Positions 1-7,066 of a DNA stretch of 13,837 nt are shown piece after piece. The notes below the pieces were generated by a model. It did not search any database. It had not been told where the DNA came from and was given only the letters and a program-made list of their open reading frames with translations. The first letter of the stretch is position 1. Every line of letters starts with the position of its first letter. Source of the stretch: Candidatus Sulfotelmatobacter sp. Lineage in GTDB: Bacteria > Acidobacteriota > Terriglobia > Terriglobales > Acidobacteriaceae. The position numbers and the translations under genes were made by a program. The stretch covers positions 1 through 13,837 of the forward strand of contig JASIEN010000416.1 in NCBI GenBank assembly GCA_030045935.1, read 5' to 3'.

Positions 1-42
1 TGCGCGACGATGCAGATCGAGCAGGATGCGCTGTCCCGCTGA
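1..42 (+). CDS. Possible C-terminal tail of an upstream gene (partial)
   Basis: Frame 1 is open from the window edge to a TGA at 40-42 and reads CATMQIEQDALSR. Nearly every codon ends in G or C, as expected for coding DNA in this genome. Thirteen codons are too few to identify a family or to exclude chance. If real, it is the end of a rightward gene whose body lies before the window. Confidence 0.35.
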   Translation, partial: CATMQIEQDALSR

Positions 43-350
43 TTGGCATGACTATGAGTAGACTCGACGACGGTCGCCCACAACATGAGCGACAGGCACA
101 GCCACGTCATCCATCTGGCAGTCAGACGCATGTTTCCCACATATGGCCGAGTTCCACTCAGCTTATAACGATTACTCGACGTAGCGCAATGGGCAATGAG
201 TTAACTCTGGTGGTATGGTACGCATGGCCTTTCAATTCTTCCGCCTGTATGGTTTGGCGCTCGCAAAGCTTGCATCAGGCAGCCTGCGGCTTGTCTGAAA
301 GACCCGTTCTCCTTATCATGTCCTATCCCTGTTGAACCCGAGGAGCATTC
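43..350. other. Gene-free stretch, 308 bases
   Basis: No convincing gene. An open frame at 48-335 (+) has a composition unlike a real protein (many Ser, His, Arg, Trp), no ribosome binding site and no recognisable domain. I see no tRNA cloverleaf. The only interpretable parts are the promoter at 291-319 and a small palindrome GTCT-gaa-AGAC (293-303) lying over its -35 element. Confidence 0.5.
291..319 (+). promoter_or_regulatory. Sigma-70-type promoter for the 83-aa protein gene
   Basis: TTGTCT (291-296), a 17-base spacer, then TATCAT (314-319). The -10 matches the consensus at five of six positions and the -35 at four of six. Transcription would start near 326, giving a leader of about 25 bases that contains the GAGGAG Shine-Dalgarno. 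The palindrome GTCTGAAAGAC at 293-303 overlaps the -35 and could be an operator; that is speculative. Confidence 0.6.
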
Positions 351-602
351 ATGGCAGAGCCAACCTACGAAGAACTCAAGGCGCGTCTGGCGCAATTGGA
401 AAAAGAAGTCGAGGGCAAGAAGCGCAGCGGCGAACTCACTTTCAAAGTAGGCGACAAGGGAGGTGTCAGCGTCTATGGACTGGGCCGCTTCCCCGTCACA
501 CTATATTACGAACAATGGAAACGTCTGCTCGGCGCGTCTGAAGACCTGGGCAAGTTCCTGGAAGAGAACAAATCGCGGCTGAAGCTCAAAGACCAGGGTT
601 GA
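351..602 (+). CDS. Small conserved-looking hypothetical protein, 83 aa
   Basis: Function unknown. The start is well supported: GAGGAG lies seven bases before the ATG and a good promoter sits just upstream. Residues 4-25 are charged with heptad-like leucines and probably form a short helix or coiled coil (YEELKARLAQLEKEVE). Residues 26-60 look like a compact beta-rich core with the striking segment VSVYGLGRFPVTLYYEQW. The end is helical and lysine/glutamate rich. There is no signal peptide, membrane segment or cysteine, so it should be a soluble cytoplasmic protein. From memory, similar short proteins with a GRFPVTLYxEQW core occur in several phyla without assigned function; I could not check this. 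It is convergent with the membrane protein gene, with only 18 bases between the stops. Confidence 0.8.
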   Translation: MAEPTYEELKARLAQLEKEVEGKKRSGELTFKVGDKGGVSVYGLGRFPVTLYYEQWKRLLGASEDLGKFLEENKSRLKLKDQG

Positions 603-620
603 CCACAAGCGGTGCGGGAC

Positions 621-1691
621 CTAGCTCCGCCCTATCTGAAAAATCTTGACGAAGACACCGGTGTCATCGGTGACGTGCGGCCAGATCGCATGGTACCCCC
701 AAAGATGTACCCAGGCATTGCCGGTTCTCTGCGTCAAATAGGATTTCACCATCCCCGGCCCGCCGAACAGCAGCATAATGAAACTCACTGACAGAACAGC
801 GTGCGCGCCCGACTCATAGCGGGTCCAGTACTCAGAGAGATGGAGGGCCGCATAAGTGAATCCGCCCAGCACTACCGTCGCCGCCGTCGAGCCCGTCAGC
901 TTCTTGTAGCGTGGAACCAGGATGGAGGTCAGAAAGATCATGATCGGCAGGCCGGTACCGAATAGCGAAGCGGTGAACGCAATGCTGCTGCCCACTGCAA
1001 GCTGATGCCCGCTCAATTGCCAAATGGGATTCCCGCGAAGGTCGCCGGCCAGCCCAACCCCCAGCACGCCCACTATCACCAGAATGTCATTACCCAGATT
1101 GCTCGACCTCAGGCATAGCTGTTCGTTCGAGTAACCCCTCCACCGGAACACGCAGTAGGGAATCAGCGCATAAAAAACGAAGTTGTAGATGGACCACGCG
1201 TATACCTCGCCCCGGGTTACTTCCTCGCTCAAGCCGAACATGCTGCCCGAAAGGTGCAGTCCCAGGCCGTGCAGGCCAAGCCATCGCCCTAGAAACTGTC
1301 CCGCAATCAGCACCAGCGCGCCATATACGAGAACAGCTAACGTTTCGCGCTTAGCTGTGGTTGCATCAGGAACGCGAGTCCCCACATCGACCGAACGGCC
1401 CTGAGTGAGGGCAAAGATCACAGCGATCAGGATCAGAGAATATATGGGCCCGAGAATCTCGCTCCATACGCGCATTGCATACGGAGATCGTGCCAAGTCC
1501 GGTTGATCGAAAGGGACCACGCCGTGCCCCAGCAGCGGGATCGAAACCGAAAAGAGAATCCAGGCCGCAATTCCGATCTGGACGACGCGGTCGCGCGCAA
1601 TTCGCGCTAGCCACGATCCTTGTTGGCCCTGACCCGGTTCGCTAGGCAGTTTTGTTTGGGTGAGAGACTGTACGGTCGTCGCATGGCTCAT
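621..1691 (-). CDS. Polytopic membrane protein, CPBP/CAAX-protease-like fold lacking catalytic residues
   Basis: 356 aa with about eight hydrophobic segments (roughly 36-56, 77-95, 117-136, 165-182, 202-217, 235-255, 268-284, 298-312). The start is supported by GAGGA five bases before the ATG. The C-terminal half resembles CPBP intramembrane proteases (PF02517). LTSILVPRYKKLTG (254-267) sits where CPBP proteins follow their EExxxR helix, YAALH (280-284) matches the FxxxH motif, and RTGNAWVHLWGYHAIW (322-337) matches the last motif, with His334. The expected EExxxR is IMIFLT (250-255), so both catalytic glutamates and the arginine are absent. I infer a CPBP relative that is probably not a protease. 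It stands alone and is divergent from the glycosyltransferase gene. Confidence 0.7.
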   Translation of the reverse strand: MSHATTVQSLTQTKLPSEPGQGQQGSWLARIARDRVVQIGIAAWILFSVSIPLLGHGVVPFDQPDLARSPYAMRVWSEILGPIYSLILIAVIFALTQGRSVDVGTRVPDATTAKRETLAVLVYGALVLIAGQFLGRWLGLHGLGLHLSGSMFGLSEEVTRGEVYAWSIYNFVFYALIPYCVFRWRGYSNEQLCLRSSNLGNDILVIVGVLGVGLAGDLRGNPIWQLSGHQLAVGSSIAFTASLFGTGLPIMIFLTSILVPRYKKLTGSTAATVVLGGFTYAALHLSEYWTRYESGAHAVLSVSFIMLLFGGPGMVKSYLTQRTGNAWVHLWGYHAIWPHVTDDTGVFVKIFQIGRS

Positions 1692-1878
1692 AACTTTCCT
1701 CTAATCCTTGGGCGAATTGCAGCGAGCAAAGTTCAGTATTTTGAGGCTTTAGACGCACCAGTTGCTGTGGAGGTAGCCAGAAACCCCGACGGTACCGATA
1801 CGCCTGGCCCCTGCCCCGGCAACATCCTGAAGGTTAATCCCCGCTCGAATTTCCCGCTTTGCCCGCGCACGTTCACGT

Positions 1879-1884
1879 TATAAT
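1879..1884 (+). promoter_or_regulatory. Perfect -10 box giving a probable leaderless mRNA
   Basis: TATAAT ends eight bases before the GTG start codon at 1893, so transcription should begin at about 1891, at or within two bases of the start codon. The -35 region is poor (TTTGCC or TTGCCC near 1858-1864 with a short spacer). There is no Shine-Dalgarno between the box and the GTG. Confidence 0.6.
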
Positions 1885-1892
1885 CAAATTCT

Positions 1893-2870
1893 GTGCCCAA
1901 GTACTCCATCGTCGTCCCGCTGCACAACGAACAAGAGAACGTCACCGATCTCTATGACCGCCTGAAAGCTGTGATGGAGGCTGCGGGCGAGAGCTTCGAA
2001 ATTGTTCTGGTGGATGACGGTTCCAACGATCACACATTTCCGATGCTGCGCGAGATCGCGGCGGTCGACAGCCGCGTGACTGTGGTCAAACTGCGCCGCA
2101 ATTTCGGACAGACCGCCGGCCTGGCCGCCGGCTTCGACCATGCGCGCGGCGAATACGTTATCGCCATGGACGGCGATTTGCAGCACGATCCAGCGGACAT
2201 TCCTGTATTCCTCGAAAAAATTGCAGCCGGCTACGACATTGTGAGCGGCTGGCGCAAGAATCGCGTCGATAACTTCTGGATGCGGCGCATCCCTTCGCGC
2301 GCAGCCAACTGGCTGATGGCCAAACTGAGCGGGGTTGATATTCACGACTTCGGTACGACATTTAAAGCATATCGCAGGGAAGTGCTCGACCAGGTCCCGC
2401 TTTATGGCGAACTGCATCGCTTCATTCCAGCGCTGGCGTCGTGGTATGGGGCGTCAATTTGTGAAGTTCCGATCCGGAATGTCAATCGCGAGCGGGGAAT
2501 CTCGCATTACGGGATATCGCGGACGTTCCGCGTGTTCTTCGATCTCATCACGATCCGGTTCTTGCTGCGATATCTGTCCCGTCCGCTACACTTCTTCGGC
2601 AGCTTAGGTGTGATCAGCATGTTTCTTGGCAGCGGACTCGTAGCCTGGTTGGGCGTGGAAAAATTCCTCCGCCACGTTCCCGTCATGGCCTCGCACGGAC
2701 CCTTGATGATGCTGGCGCTCGGTCTTCTGCTCGGCGGACTAAACTTGCTCGCTATCGGCCTGTTAGGCGAGATGCAGGTGCGGCACTATCATCAACCGCG
2801 GCATCGCGCGCCTTACTCGGTCGACCGCATTCTGCGCTCGCAGAACGAAGAGCACAGCGTTTCGGAATAA
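1893..2870 (+). CDS. GT2 family glycosyltransferase, polyprenyl-phosphate type (DPM1/ArnC/GtrB-like)
   Basis: 325 aa, probably transferring a sugar from a nucleotide donor to undecaprenyl phosphate at the inner face of the cytoplasmic membrane, for envelope polysaccharide or lipid modification. The GT-A fold opens with YSIVVPLHNEQENV (4-17), then VDDGSND (40-46), the LRRNFGQTAGLAAGF region (67-81), and the metal-binding DGDLQHDP (93-100). RERGISHYG (199-207) fits the conserved late arginine motif of this subgroup. Two C-terminal membrane segments (about 232-255 and 268-292) match GtrB/ArnC architecture. The GTG start is forced, because the domain begins three residues in and no upstream start fits. 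The sugar and acceptor cannot be told from sequence, and no partner flippase or modification gene is adjacent. Confidence 0.9.
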   Translation: MPKYSIVVPLHNEQENVTDLYDRLKAVMEAAGESFEIVLVDDGSNDHTFPMLREIAAVDSRVTVVKLRRNFGQTAGLAAGFDHARGEYVIAMDGDLQHDPADIPVFLEKIAAGYDIVSGWRKNRVDNFWMRRIPSRAANWLMAKLSGVDIHDFGTTFKAYRREVLDQVPLYGELHRFIPALASWYGASICEVPIRNVNRERGISHYGISRTFRVFFDLITIRFLLRYLSRPLHFFGSLGVISMFLGSGLVAWLGVEKFLRHVPVMASHGPLMMLALGLLLGGLNLLAIGLLGEMQVRHYHQPRHRAPYSVDRILRSQNEEHSVSE

Positions 2871-2943
2871 TTTCTCTCGGGTGTTCTAATAGCTTTTCCG
2901 GGCTAACCACGAAGGAACGACTTTCGCCAGAACTGTCCCAACG

Positions 2944-3363
2944 TCAATGCGGCAGCGGACGATAGATCAGCCCGATGGCGAGGCCGGTCAGCGTCCACTC
3001 CAAGAAATAGACAACTGCTTGTTGCAGAGTGAGCGTCAATCCAATATTGAGGTTGACGTAGTTGTGAACCACGAAAGACCCCACCGAATAAACCCCTATC
3101 AGCGCTCCGAAAATCACCGCCTGCCAAATGCCCCGACCATCGCGGTAGAGCATGGCATAAATCACGGCCAACGCTAGTATCGCAAGGAACATCGCGGCCA
3201 TTCCTGCGGGCATATGTTTCATGATGCCTTGCTGGTCGCGGTAGACCGCAGGGTATTTCTGAATCTCGTCGCGGAGAGGAAAAAGGGCGAATGCCAGAGT
3301 ACCGAGAAGGAAGTAGGAGACGAAACCGCCAACAGCGGCAAGAGCGATGCGGCTGAAATTCAT
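2944..3363 (-). CDS. Uncharacterised four-helix membrane protein, 139 aa
   Basis: Four hydrophobic helices at about 7-27, 53-72, 79-101 and 113-135, joined by short loops, with no signal-peptide cleavage site. The first loop carries LRDEIQKYPAVYRDQQGIM, and HNYVNLNIG (about 99-107) forms a polar motif between helices 3 and 4. The size and helix pattern recall small DUF-type inner-membrane families such as DUF1761 or DUF2177, but I cannot assign it to one. The ATG at 3363 has only a weak upstream GGAAAAGG. A -10 box on the same strand (3426-3421) supports a monocistronic transcript. It converges with the glycosyltransferase gene across 73 bases that hold no clear terminator. Confidence 0.8.
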   Translation of the reverse strand: MNFSRIALAAVGGFVSYFLLGTLAFALFPLRDEIQKYPAVYRDQQGIMKHMPAGMAAMFLAILALAVIYAMLYRDGRGIWQAVIFGALIGVYSVGSFVVHNYVNLNIGLTLTLQQAVVYFLEWTLTGLAIGLIYRPLPH

Positions 3364-3420
3364 TGCTGTGCCTTTTCCGAGGATTTAATTGCTCTGCGCA
3401 GGGGCTTAAAAACGGCCAGA

Positions 3421-3426
3421 ATTATA
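3421..3426 (-). promoter_or_regulatory. -10 box for the four-helix membrane protein gene, with upstream A-tract
   Basis: The minus strand reads TATAAT here, about 58 bases before the ATG at 3363. Immediately upstream on that strand is a run of nine A (plus-strand T run 3435-3443), with TTTCGA as a weak -35 sixteen bases away. The A-tract could act as a bent or UP-like element. The -10 is perfect and the -35 poor, a pattern repeated at several promoters in this window. Confidence 0.5.
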
Positions 3427-3526
3427 GCACTGCGTTTTTTTTTCGAAACACAGGGCGATGAATCCCGGGCTTCCAGGTCGTACACTTAGTTTTGCCTTGA
3501 GAACATGGACCGCTGGACTTCAGGAA

Positions 3527-3540
3527 GCGTGCCGGCACGC
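3527..3540. promoter_or_regulatory. Perfect 14-bp palindrome upstream of the aminotransferase operon
   Basis: GCGTGCCGGCACGC is fully self-complementary. It lies about 32 bases upstream of the -10 box at 3573, near -45 to -58 relative to the predicted transcription start, a position typical of activator or repressor sites. No regulator is encoded nearby and no second copy was seen, so an operator role is only a guess. Confidence 0.3.
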
Positions 3541-3572
3541 GCTTGGGGCCGTGCGGGCGCGCCGCGCCAGCG

Positions 3573-3578
3573 TATAAT
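3573..3578 (+). promoter_or_regulatory. -10 box for the aminotransferase/PNPOx-like operon
   Basis: A perfect TATAAT predicts transcription from about 3585. No good -35 lies 16-18 bases upstream. The position matters for start choice: an in-frame ATG at 3543 lies upstream of this promoter and could not be translated from the transcript, whereas the ATG at 3615 lies downstream and has AGGAG (3599-3603) eleven bases before it. Confidence 0.55.
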
Positions 3579-3614
3579 GTGTGCGTTTGGGCCCTCATAG
3601 GAGCATCGGTTCTC

Positions 3615-4805
3615 ATGTCCCCCACCACACAACACGAATTGCTACTCGCCCGCCGCATGTCGCGGCTGGGCACGGAAACCGCTTTCGAAGTCCTGAATAA
3701 AGCCCGTGCCCTCGAGCGCCAGGGACGAAGCATCATTCACCTCGAAATCGGCGAGCCTGATTTCGCCACTCCCCCCAACATAGTCGAAGCCGGTGTCAAC
3801 GCGTTACAGAGTGGTTGGACTCACTATGGCCCCGCCGCCGGCCTTCCCGAACTCCGCCAAACTATCGCCGATTACATCAGCCGCACCCGCGGCGTTGAGG
3901 TTGCGCCCGAGGAAGTCGTGGTTGTGCCGGGAGGCAAGCCGATTATTTTTTTCACGATTCTATCGTTAATCGATGAAGGAGATGAGGTCATTTACCCCAA
4001 CCCCGGTTTCCCGATTTACGAGTCAATGATCCACTACGTTGGCGGCAGGGCGGTGCCCATTCAACTTCGCGAAGAGCGCGATTTTTCGGTCGATGTCAAT
4101 GAACTCGCCGAGCTGATCAGCGATCGCACCAAGGTGATCATCCTGAATTCGCCGCACAATCCCACCGGCGGCGTGATGCCGCGCCGTGACGTCGAACAGG
4201 TGGCCAAAGTTATCGGCGATCGCAATATCTTCGTTTTGTCCGATGAAATTTACAGCCGGCTGCTTTTTGAAGGCGAGCATTTTTCGATTATGTCGGTGCC
4301 GGGCATGCAGGAGCGCACGATTCTGCTGGATGGTTTTTCGAAGACTTACGCCATGACCGGCTGGCGCATGGGTTATGGGGTCATGCGCCCGGATTTGGCA
4401 GGGCAGATGACGCGCCTGATGACCAATTCCAACTCATGCACTGCCAGCTTTACGCAAAAGGCGGGCGTCGAGGCGCTGAGCGGAGATCAGAGCTCGGTCG
4501 ATCACATGTGCGCCGAGTTCAAGCGTCGGCGCGATGTGTTTGTGACCGGGCTGAATAAAATTACGGGATTCTCCTGCCGCCTGCCGCATGGCGCTTTCTA
4601 TGTTTTCCCCAACATCACCAAGACGGGATGGAAGTCGAAACCGCTAGCGGATGCGCTGCTCGAGCAGGCGGGCGTGGCCGCGCTTTCGGGCACGTCATTC
4701 GGTGAATATGGCGAAGGTTATCTCCGATTCAGCATCGCCAACTCGATGGAGAACTTGCAACAGGCGCTGGAGCGGATAGAGCAGTGGGCGCGACAGAATC
4801 TGTGA
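3615..4805 (+). CDS. Class I/II PLP-dependent aminotransferase (aspartate aminotransferase-like)
   Basis: 396 aa, a fold-type I aminotransferase moving an amino group between an amino acid and a 2-oxoacid in the cytoplasm. Visible landmarks are IGEPDF (45-50), HYGPAAGLPELR (70-81), NPTGG with Asn182 contacting PLP, SDEIY with Asp210 and Tyr213, and FSKTYAMTGWRMGY with the PLP-binding Lys243 and phosphate-binding Arg251. YLRFSIA carries Arg371, the usual alpha-carboxylate anchor. This suggests an aspartate- or alanine-type enzyme of the AspC/AlaT/DapC/PatA group; the exact substrate is not readable. I chose 3615 over an in-frame ATG at 3543 because of the Shine-Dalgarno and promoter positions, and because the extra residues look non-coding. 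Its stop overlaps the next gene's start. Confidence 0.93.
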   Translation: MSPTTQHELLLARRMSRLGTETAFEVLNKARALERQGRSIIHLEIGEPDFATPPNIVEAGVNALQSGWTHYGPAAGLPELRQTIADYISRTRGVEVAPEEVVVVPGGKPIIFFTILSLIDEGDEVIYPNPGFPIYESMIHYVGGRAVPIQLREERDFSVDVNELAELISDRTKVIILNSPHNPTGGVMPRRDVEQVAKVIGDRNIFVLSDEIYSRLLFEGEHFSIMSVPGMQERTILLDGFSKTYAMTGWRMGYGVMRPDLAGQMTRLMTNSNSCTASFTQKAGVEALSGDQSSVDHMCAEFKRRRDVFVTGLNKITGFSCRLPHGAFYVFPNITKTGWKSKPLADALLEQAGVAALSGTSFGEYGEGYLRFSIANSMENLQQALERIEQWARQNL

Positions 4806-5320
4806 GCGGTTCGCGATCGAACTCCCGCCGTACTCCTCGCGCAAGCCGGCCGCATGCGCCCGGCTATGGTTTTCCTGAGAGCAAAAAAGGCCTGCTTCCG
4901 TGGAGCTGGGCAGAGCAACGCCTAAAGAAATCGCACAACTATTGGATTACTACCGTCAAACCCGATGGCTCTCCGCATACGATGGTCGTTTGGGGATTAT
5001 GGCAGGACAACCGGTTTCTGTTCAGCACCGGAGCCAAATCCCGTAAGGCGCGCAATCTAGCCGAAAACAAAAACTGCGTAGTTTGCACGGAGCAGGCAAA
5101 CGAGGCGGTCATTGTGGAAGGCATCGCCGAGATAGCCGATGTTGCAGCGCGATACAAATTTCTGCCGGTTTATGAGCGCAAGTACAAGTTCGACATGAGC
5201 GGATTGGAAGATGACATTCTATCGATGAAGGAACCGGTTTTCGCGGTACGTCCTCGCGTGGTCTTCGGGATGTGGGAAAAATACTTTCAGAGCAAGTCGA
5301 CGCGCTGGAAGTTTGAATGA
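4802..5320 (+). CDS. PNPOx-like (pyridoxamine 5'-phosphate oxidase family) flavin/F420-binding protein
   Basis: 172 aa from the GTG at 4802. The GTGA overlap with the aminotransferase stop indicates translational coupling; another in-frame GTG at 4784 is possible. A basic, Ser/Arg-rich N-terminus of about 20 residues precedes a split-barrel domain: YWITTVKPDGSPHTMVVWG (47-65), FSTGAKSRKARNLAENKNCVV, and VIVEGIAEI. These match PF01243-type proteins in which the RKARNL segment binds the cofactor phosphate. Family members bind FMN, F420 or heme and reduce or oxidise diverse substrates; true PdxH proteins are longer and differ at the C-terminus, so I would not call it pyridoxamine phosphate oxidase. 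Co-transcription with a PLP enzyme is suggestive but does not settle the cofactor. Confidence 0.85.
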   Translation: MSGSRSNSRRTPRASRPHAPGYGFPESKKGLLPWSWAEQRLKKSHNYWITTVKPDGSPHTMVVWGLWQDNRFLFSTGAKSRKARNLAENKNCVVCTEQANEAVIVEGIAEIADVAARYKFLPVYERKYKFDMSGLEDDILSMKEPVFAVRPRVVFGMWEKYFQSKSTRWKFE

Positions 5321-5349
5321 ACATAATCGAGATTCACTCGCAAGCTATA

Positions 5350-6894
5350 CTAATCCGGGTCTTGTGGTAGCATCCTTCCGGTTTTCAAGTAGCGGCTGTG
5401 CCAGCTCAGCGCGTCGCCCAACACATGGGGCGTGTGCTTGCCATAGGGAAGGCGCTCGGCACGGTCGAAGTAATCAGTCAGCAGCGGCCTGTAATCCGGG
5501 TTGGAACACTTGTCGATGATCAGCCGTGCCCGCTGCCTTGGCGACAAACCGCGCAAGTCGGCCAGTCCTTGCTCGGTTACGATCACCTGCACATCGTGTT
5601 CTGTGTGATCCACGTGCGAGACGATCGGCACAATCGTAGAGATGTTCCCCCGTTGCGCCGTCGAAGGCGCCATGAAGATCGAGAGGTATCCGTTCCGTGC
5701 AAAGTCGCCCGAACCCCCAATCCCGTTCTGAATTTGCGATCCCAACACGTGCGTGGAATTGACGTTGCCATAAATGTCAGCTTCGATCATCCCATTCATT
5801 GCAATCACACCCAGGCGCCTGATTACTTCGGGATGGTTTGAAATGTCCTGCGAGCGCAGAACGATACGCTCGCGGTAAGTGGCCATGTCAACGTTGACTT
5901 CTTCCAGCTTCTCCGGGCTGAGGGAGAATGCTGTTGCCGATGCCGACGTCATTTTCCCTGATCTCAACAAGACGATCATGCCATCTTGAATCACTTCGGT
6001 GTATGCGGTCAGTCCTTCGAAGTTGCCCTCTGCCAGGCCGAACAGGACAGCATTGGCAATGTTGCCGACGCCGGATTGCAGCGGCAGCAGGTTCGCGGGC
6101 ATGCGGCCTTTTTTCACCTCCCAATTCAAGAACTCGAGAATGTGTCCCGCGATGCGCCGCGAAGCCTCATCCGGAGCTTTGAACGGGGTGTTGCGGTCAG
6201 GGGCATCGGTCAGCACGATGGCCGCAACTTTCTCTGGTGGAACTTGAAGATAGGGTGTGCCGATGCGTTGTCCCGGATGTACGAGCGGAATCGGCTTGCG
6301 GCATGGGGGTGCTTGCAGGTCGTAATAAATGTCGTGCATCCCCTCCAGCTCAGGCGACTGCCAGGCATTGACCTCGAGGATCACGCGGTCCGCCTGGTCG
6401 ATCCATGTTTTGTTGTTGCCGACTGATGAACTCGGCACCAGGCGGCCATCCTCGAGCACTGCTGTGACTTCGATCAGTGCTACGTCGAGCTTTCCTAGAA
6501 ATCCGTATTCGACAAACTGAGCTACGTGGCTGAGATGAATGTCCATGTAATCCATCTCACCGGCGTTGATACGCTTGCGCGTTTCGGGATCGGACTGATA
6601 CGGCAACCGAAGATTGATTCCGCCGGCCATGGCCAGTGCGCCGTCAAGCTCCGGCCCGGTCGAAGCTCCGGTAAACACACTTACACGAAATTTCTGGCCG
6701 CGAAAGTTCGCGTCGGCAATGCGGCGCGCCAGCTCGACCGGCACTGCCTTAGGATAGCCAGAGCCAGTGAAACCGCTCATGCCGATCTGATCGCCAGACT
6801 TGATCAGCGCGGCAGCCTCTTCCGCGCTCATAATCTTGTGTGCCAGGTTGGAATTGAGAACTCGATTGGTTGTAGGAGAAACGATAGCCGCCAT
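5350..6894 (-). CDS. Acetyl-CoA hydrolase / succinyl-CoA:acetate CoA-transferase family (Cat1/AarC-like)
   Basis: 514 aa, full length for the family. It transfers CoA between an acyl-CoA and a carboxylate (typically acetate with succinyl-CoA) through a gamma-glutamyl-CoA thioester, in the cytoplasm. Landmarks are GFTGSGYPKAVP (41-52), GVGNIANAV (275-283), AYTEVIQDG with the catalytic Glu300, NSTHVLGSQIQNGIGGSGDF (379-398, CoA-binding glycine-rich loop), and EQGLADLRGLSPRQRA (441-456). It probably balances acetate, succinate and their CoA esters during growth on acetate or fermentation. It starts at the ATG 6894 with a weak GGGCAGG upstream. A perfect CRP-like palindrome centred about 75 bases upstream suggests control by a CRP/FNR-family regulator. 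The donor/acceptor pair is inferred from the family only. Confidence 0.92.
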   Translation of the reverse strand: MAAIVSPTTNRVLNSNLAHKIMSAEEAAALIKSGDQIGMSGFTGSGYPKAVPVELARRIADANFRGQKFRVSVFTGASTGPELDGALAMAGGINLRLPYQSDPETRKRINAGEMDYMDIHLSHVAQFVEYGFLGKLDVALIEVTAVLEDGRLVPSSSVGNNKTWIDQADRVILEVNAWQSPELEGMHDIYYDLQAPPCRKPIPLVHPGQRIGTPYLQVPPEKVAAIVLTDAPDRNTPFKAPDEASRRIAGHILEFLNWEVKKGRMPANLLPLQSGVGNIANAVLFGLAEGNFEGLTAYTEVIQDGMIVLLRSGKMTSASATAFSLSPEKLEEVNVDMATYRERIVLRSQDISNHPEVIRRLGVIAMNGMIEADIYGNVNSTHVLGSQIQNGIGGSGDFARNGYLSIFMAPSTAQRGNISTIVPIVSHVDHTEHDVQVIVTEQGLADLRGLSPRQRARLIIDKCSNPDYRPLLTDYFDRAERLPYGKHTPHVLGDALSWHSRYLKTGRMLPQDPD

Positions 6895-6961
6895 AGTTAG
6901 GGCCTGCCCTTAAGAGGAAGACGTCATCGGAGTGACTCTACCGGGAGGATTCACAACCGTC

Positions 6962-6977
6962 TGTGAGCCGAGTCACA
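6962..6977. promoter_or_regulatory. CRP/FNR-family operator-like palindrome
   Basis: TGTGAGCCGAGTCACA has two perfect half-sites, TGTGA and TCACA, separated by six bases, exactly the core of the CRP consensus. It lies 68-83 bases upstream of the CoA-transferase start and about 200 bases upstream of the hydroxyacid dehydrogenase start. The flanks do not extend the symmetry. No promoter elements were confidently placed around it, so activation versus repression cannot be told. Confidence 0.5.
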
Positions 6978-7066
6978 TCCGCGTGGTCGCGCTCGCCATT
7001 CCTTTCTTTACCATCATGTAGGCAGAAAGGCGGCAGAAAATCTCTTAACTGAACCGCAAACTCCTA

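Noticed and set aside
48..335. 95-residue open frame on the plus strand
   Set aside because: No ribosome binding site, no domain, and a residue composition (excess Ser, His, Trp, Arg) typical of non-coding DNA. It overlaps the well-formed promoter of the next gene.
600..625. Possible terminator hairpin GCGGG...TCCGC between convergent genes
   Set aside because: Only about five base pairs including a G-T, with no adjacent T-run on either strand.
1884..2417. 177-residue antisense open frame inside the glycosyltransferase gene
   Set aside because: It shadows the clear GT2 reading frame, whose catalytic motifs lie on the plus strand. Long antisense frames are common in GC-rich genes.
3543..3614. 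N-terminal extension of the first aminotransferase from the ATG at 3543
   Set aside because: The predicted transcription start (about 3585) lies downstream of this ATG, and the extra 24 residues do not look like protein. The ATG at 3615 has a Shine-Dalgarno.
5398..6426. Several plus-strand frames of 80-147 residues across the CoA-transferase gene
   Set aside because: The minus strand encodes a full-length family member with all motifs in order; the plus-strand frames have no recognisable content.
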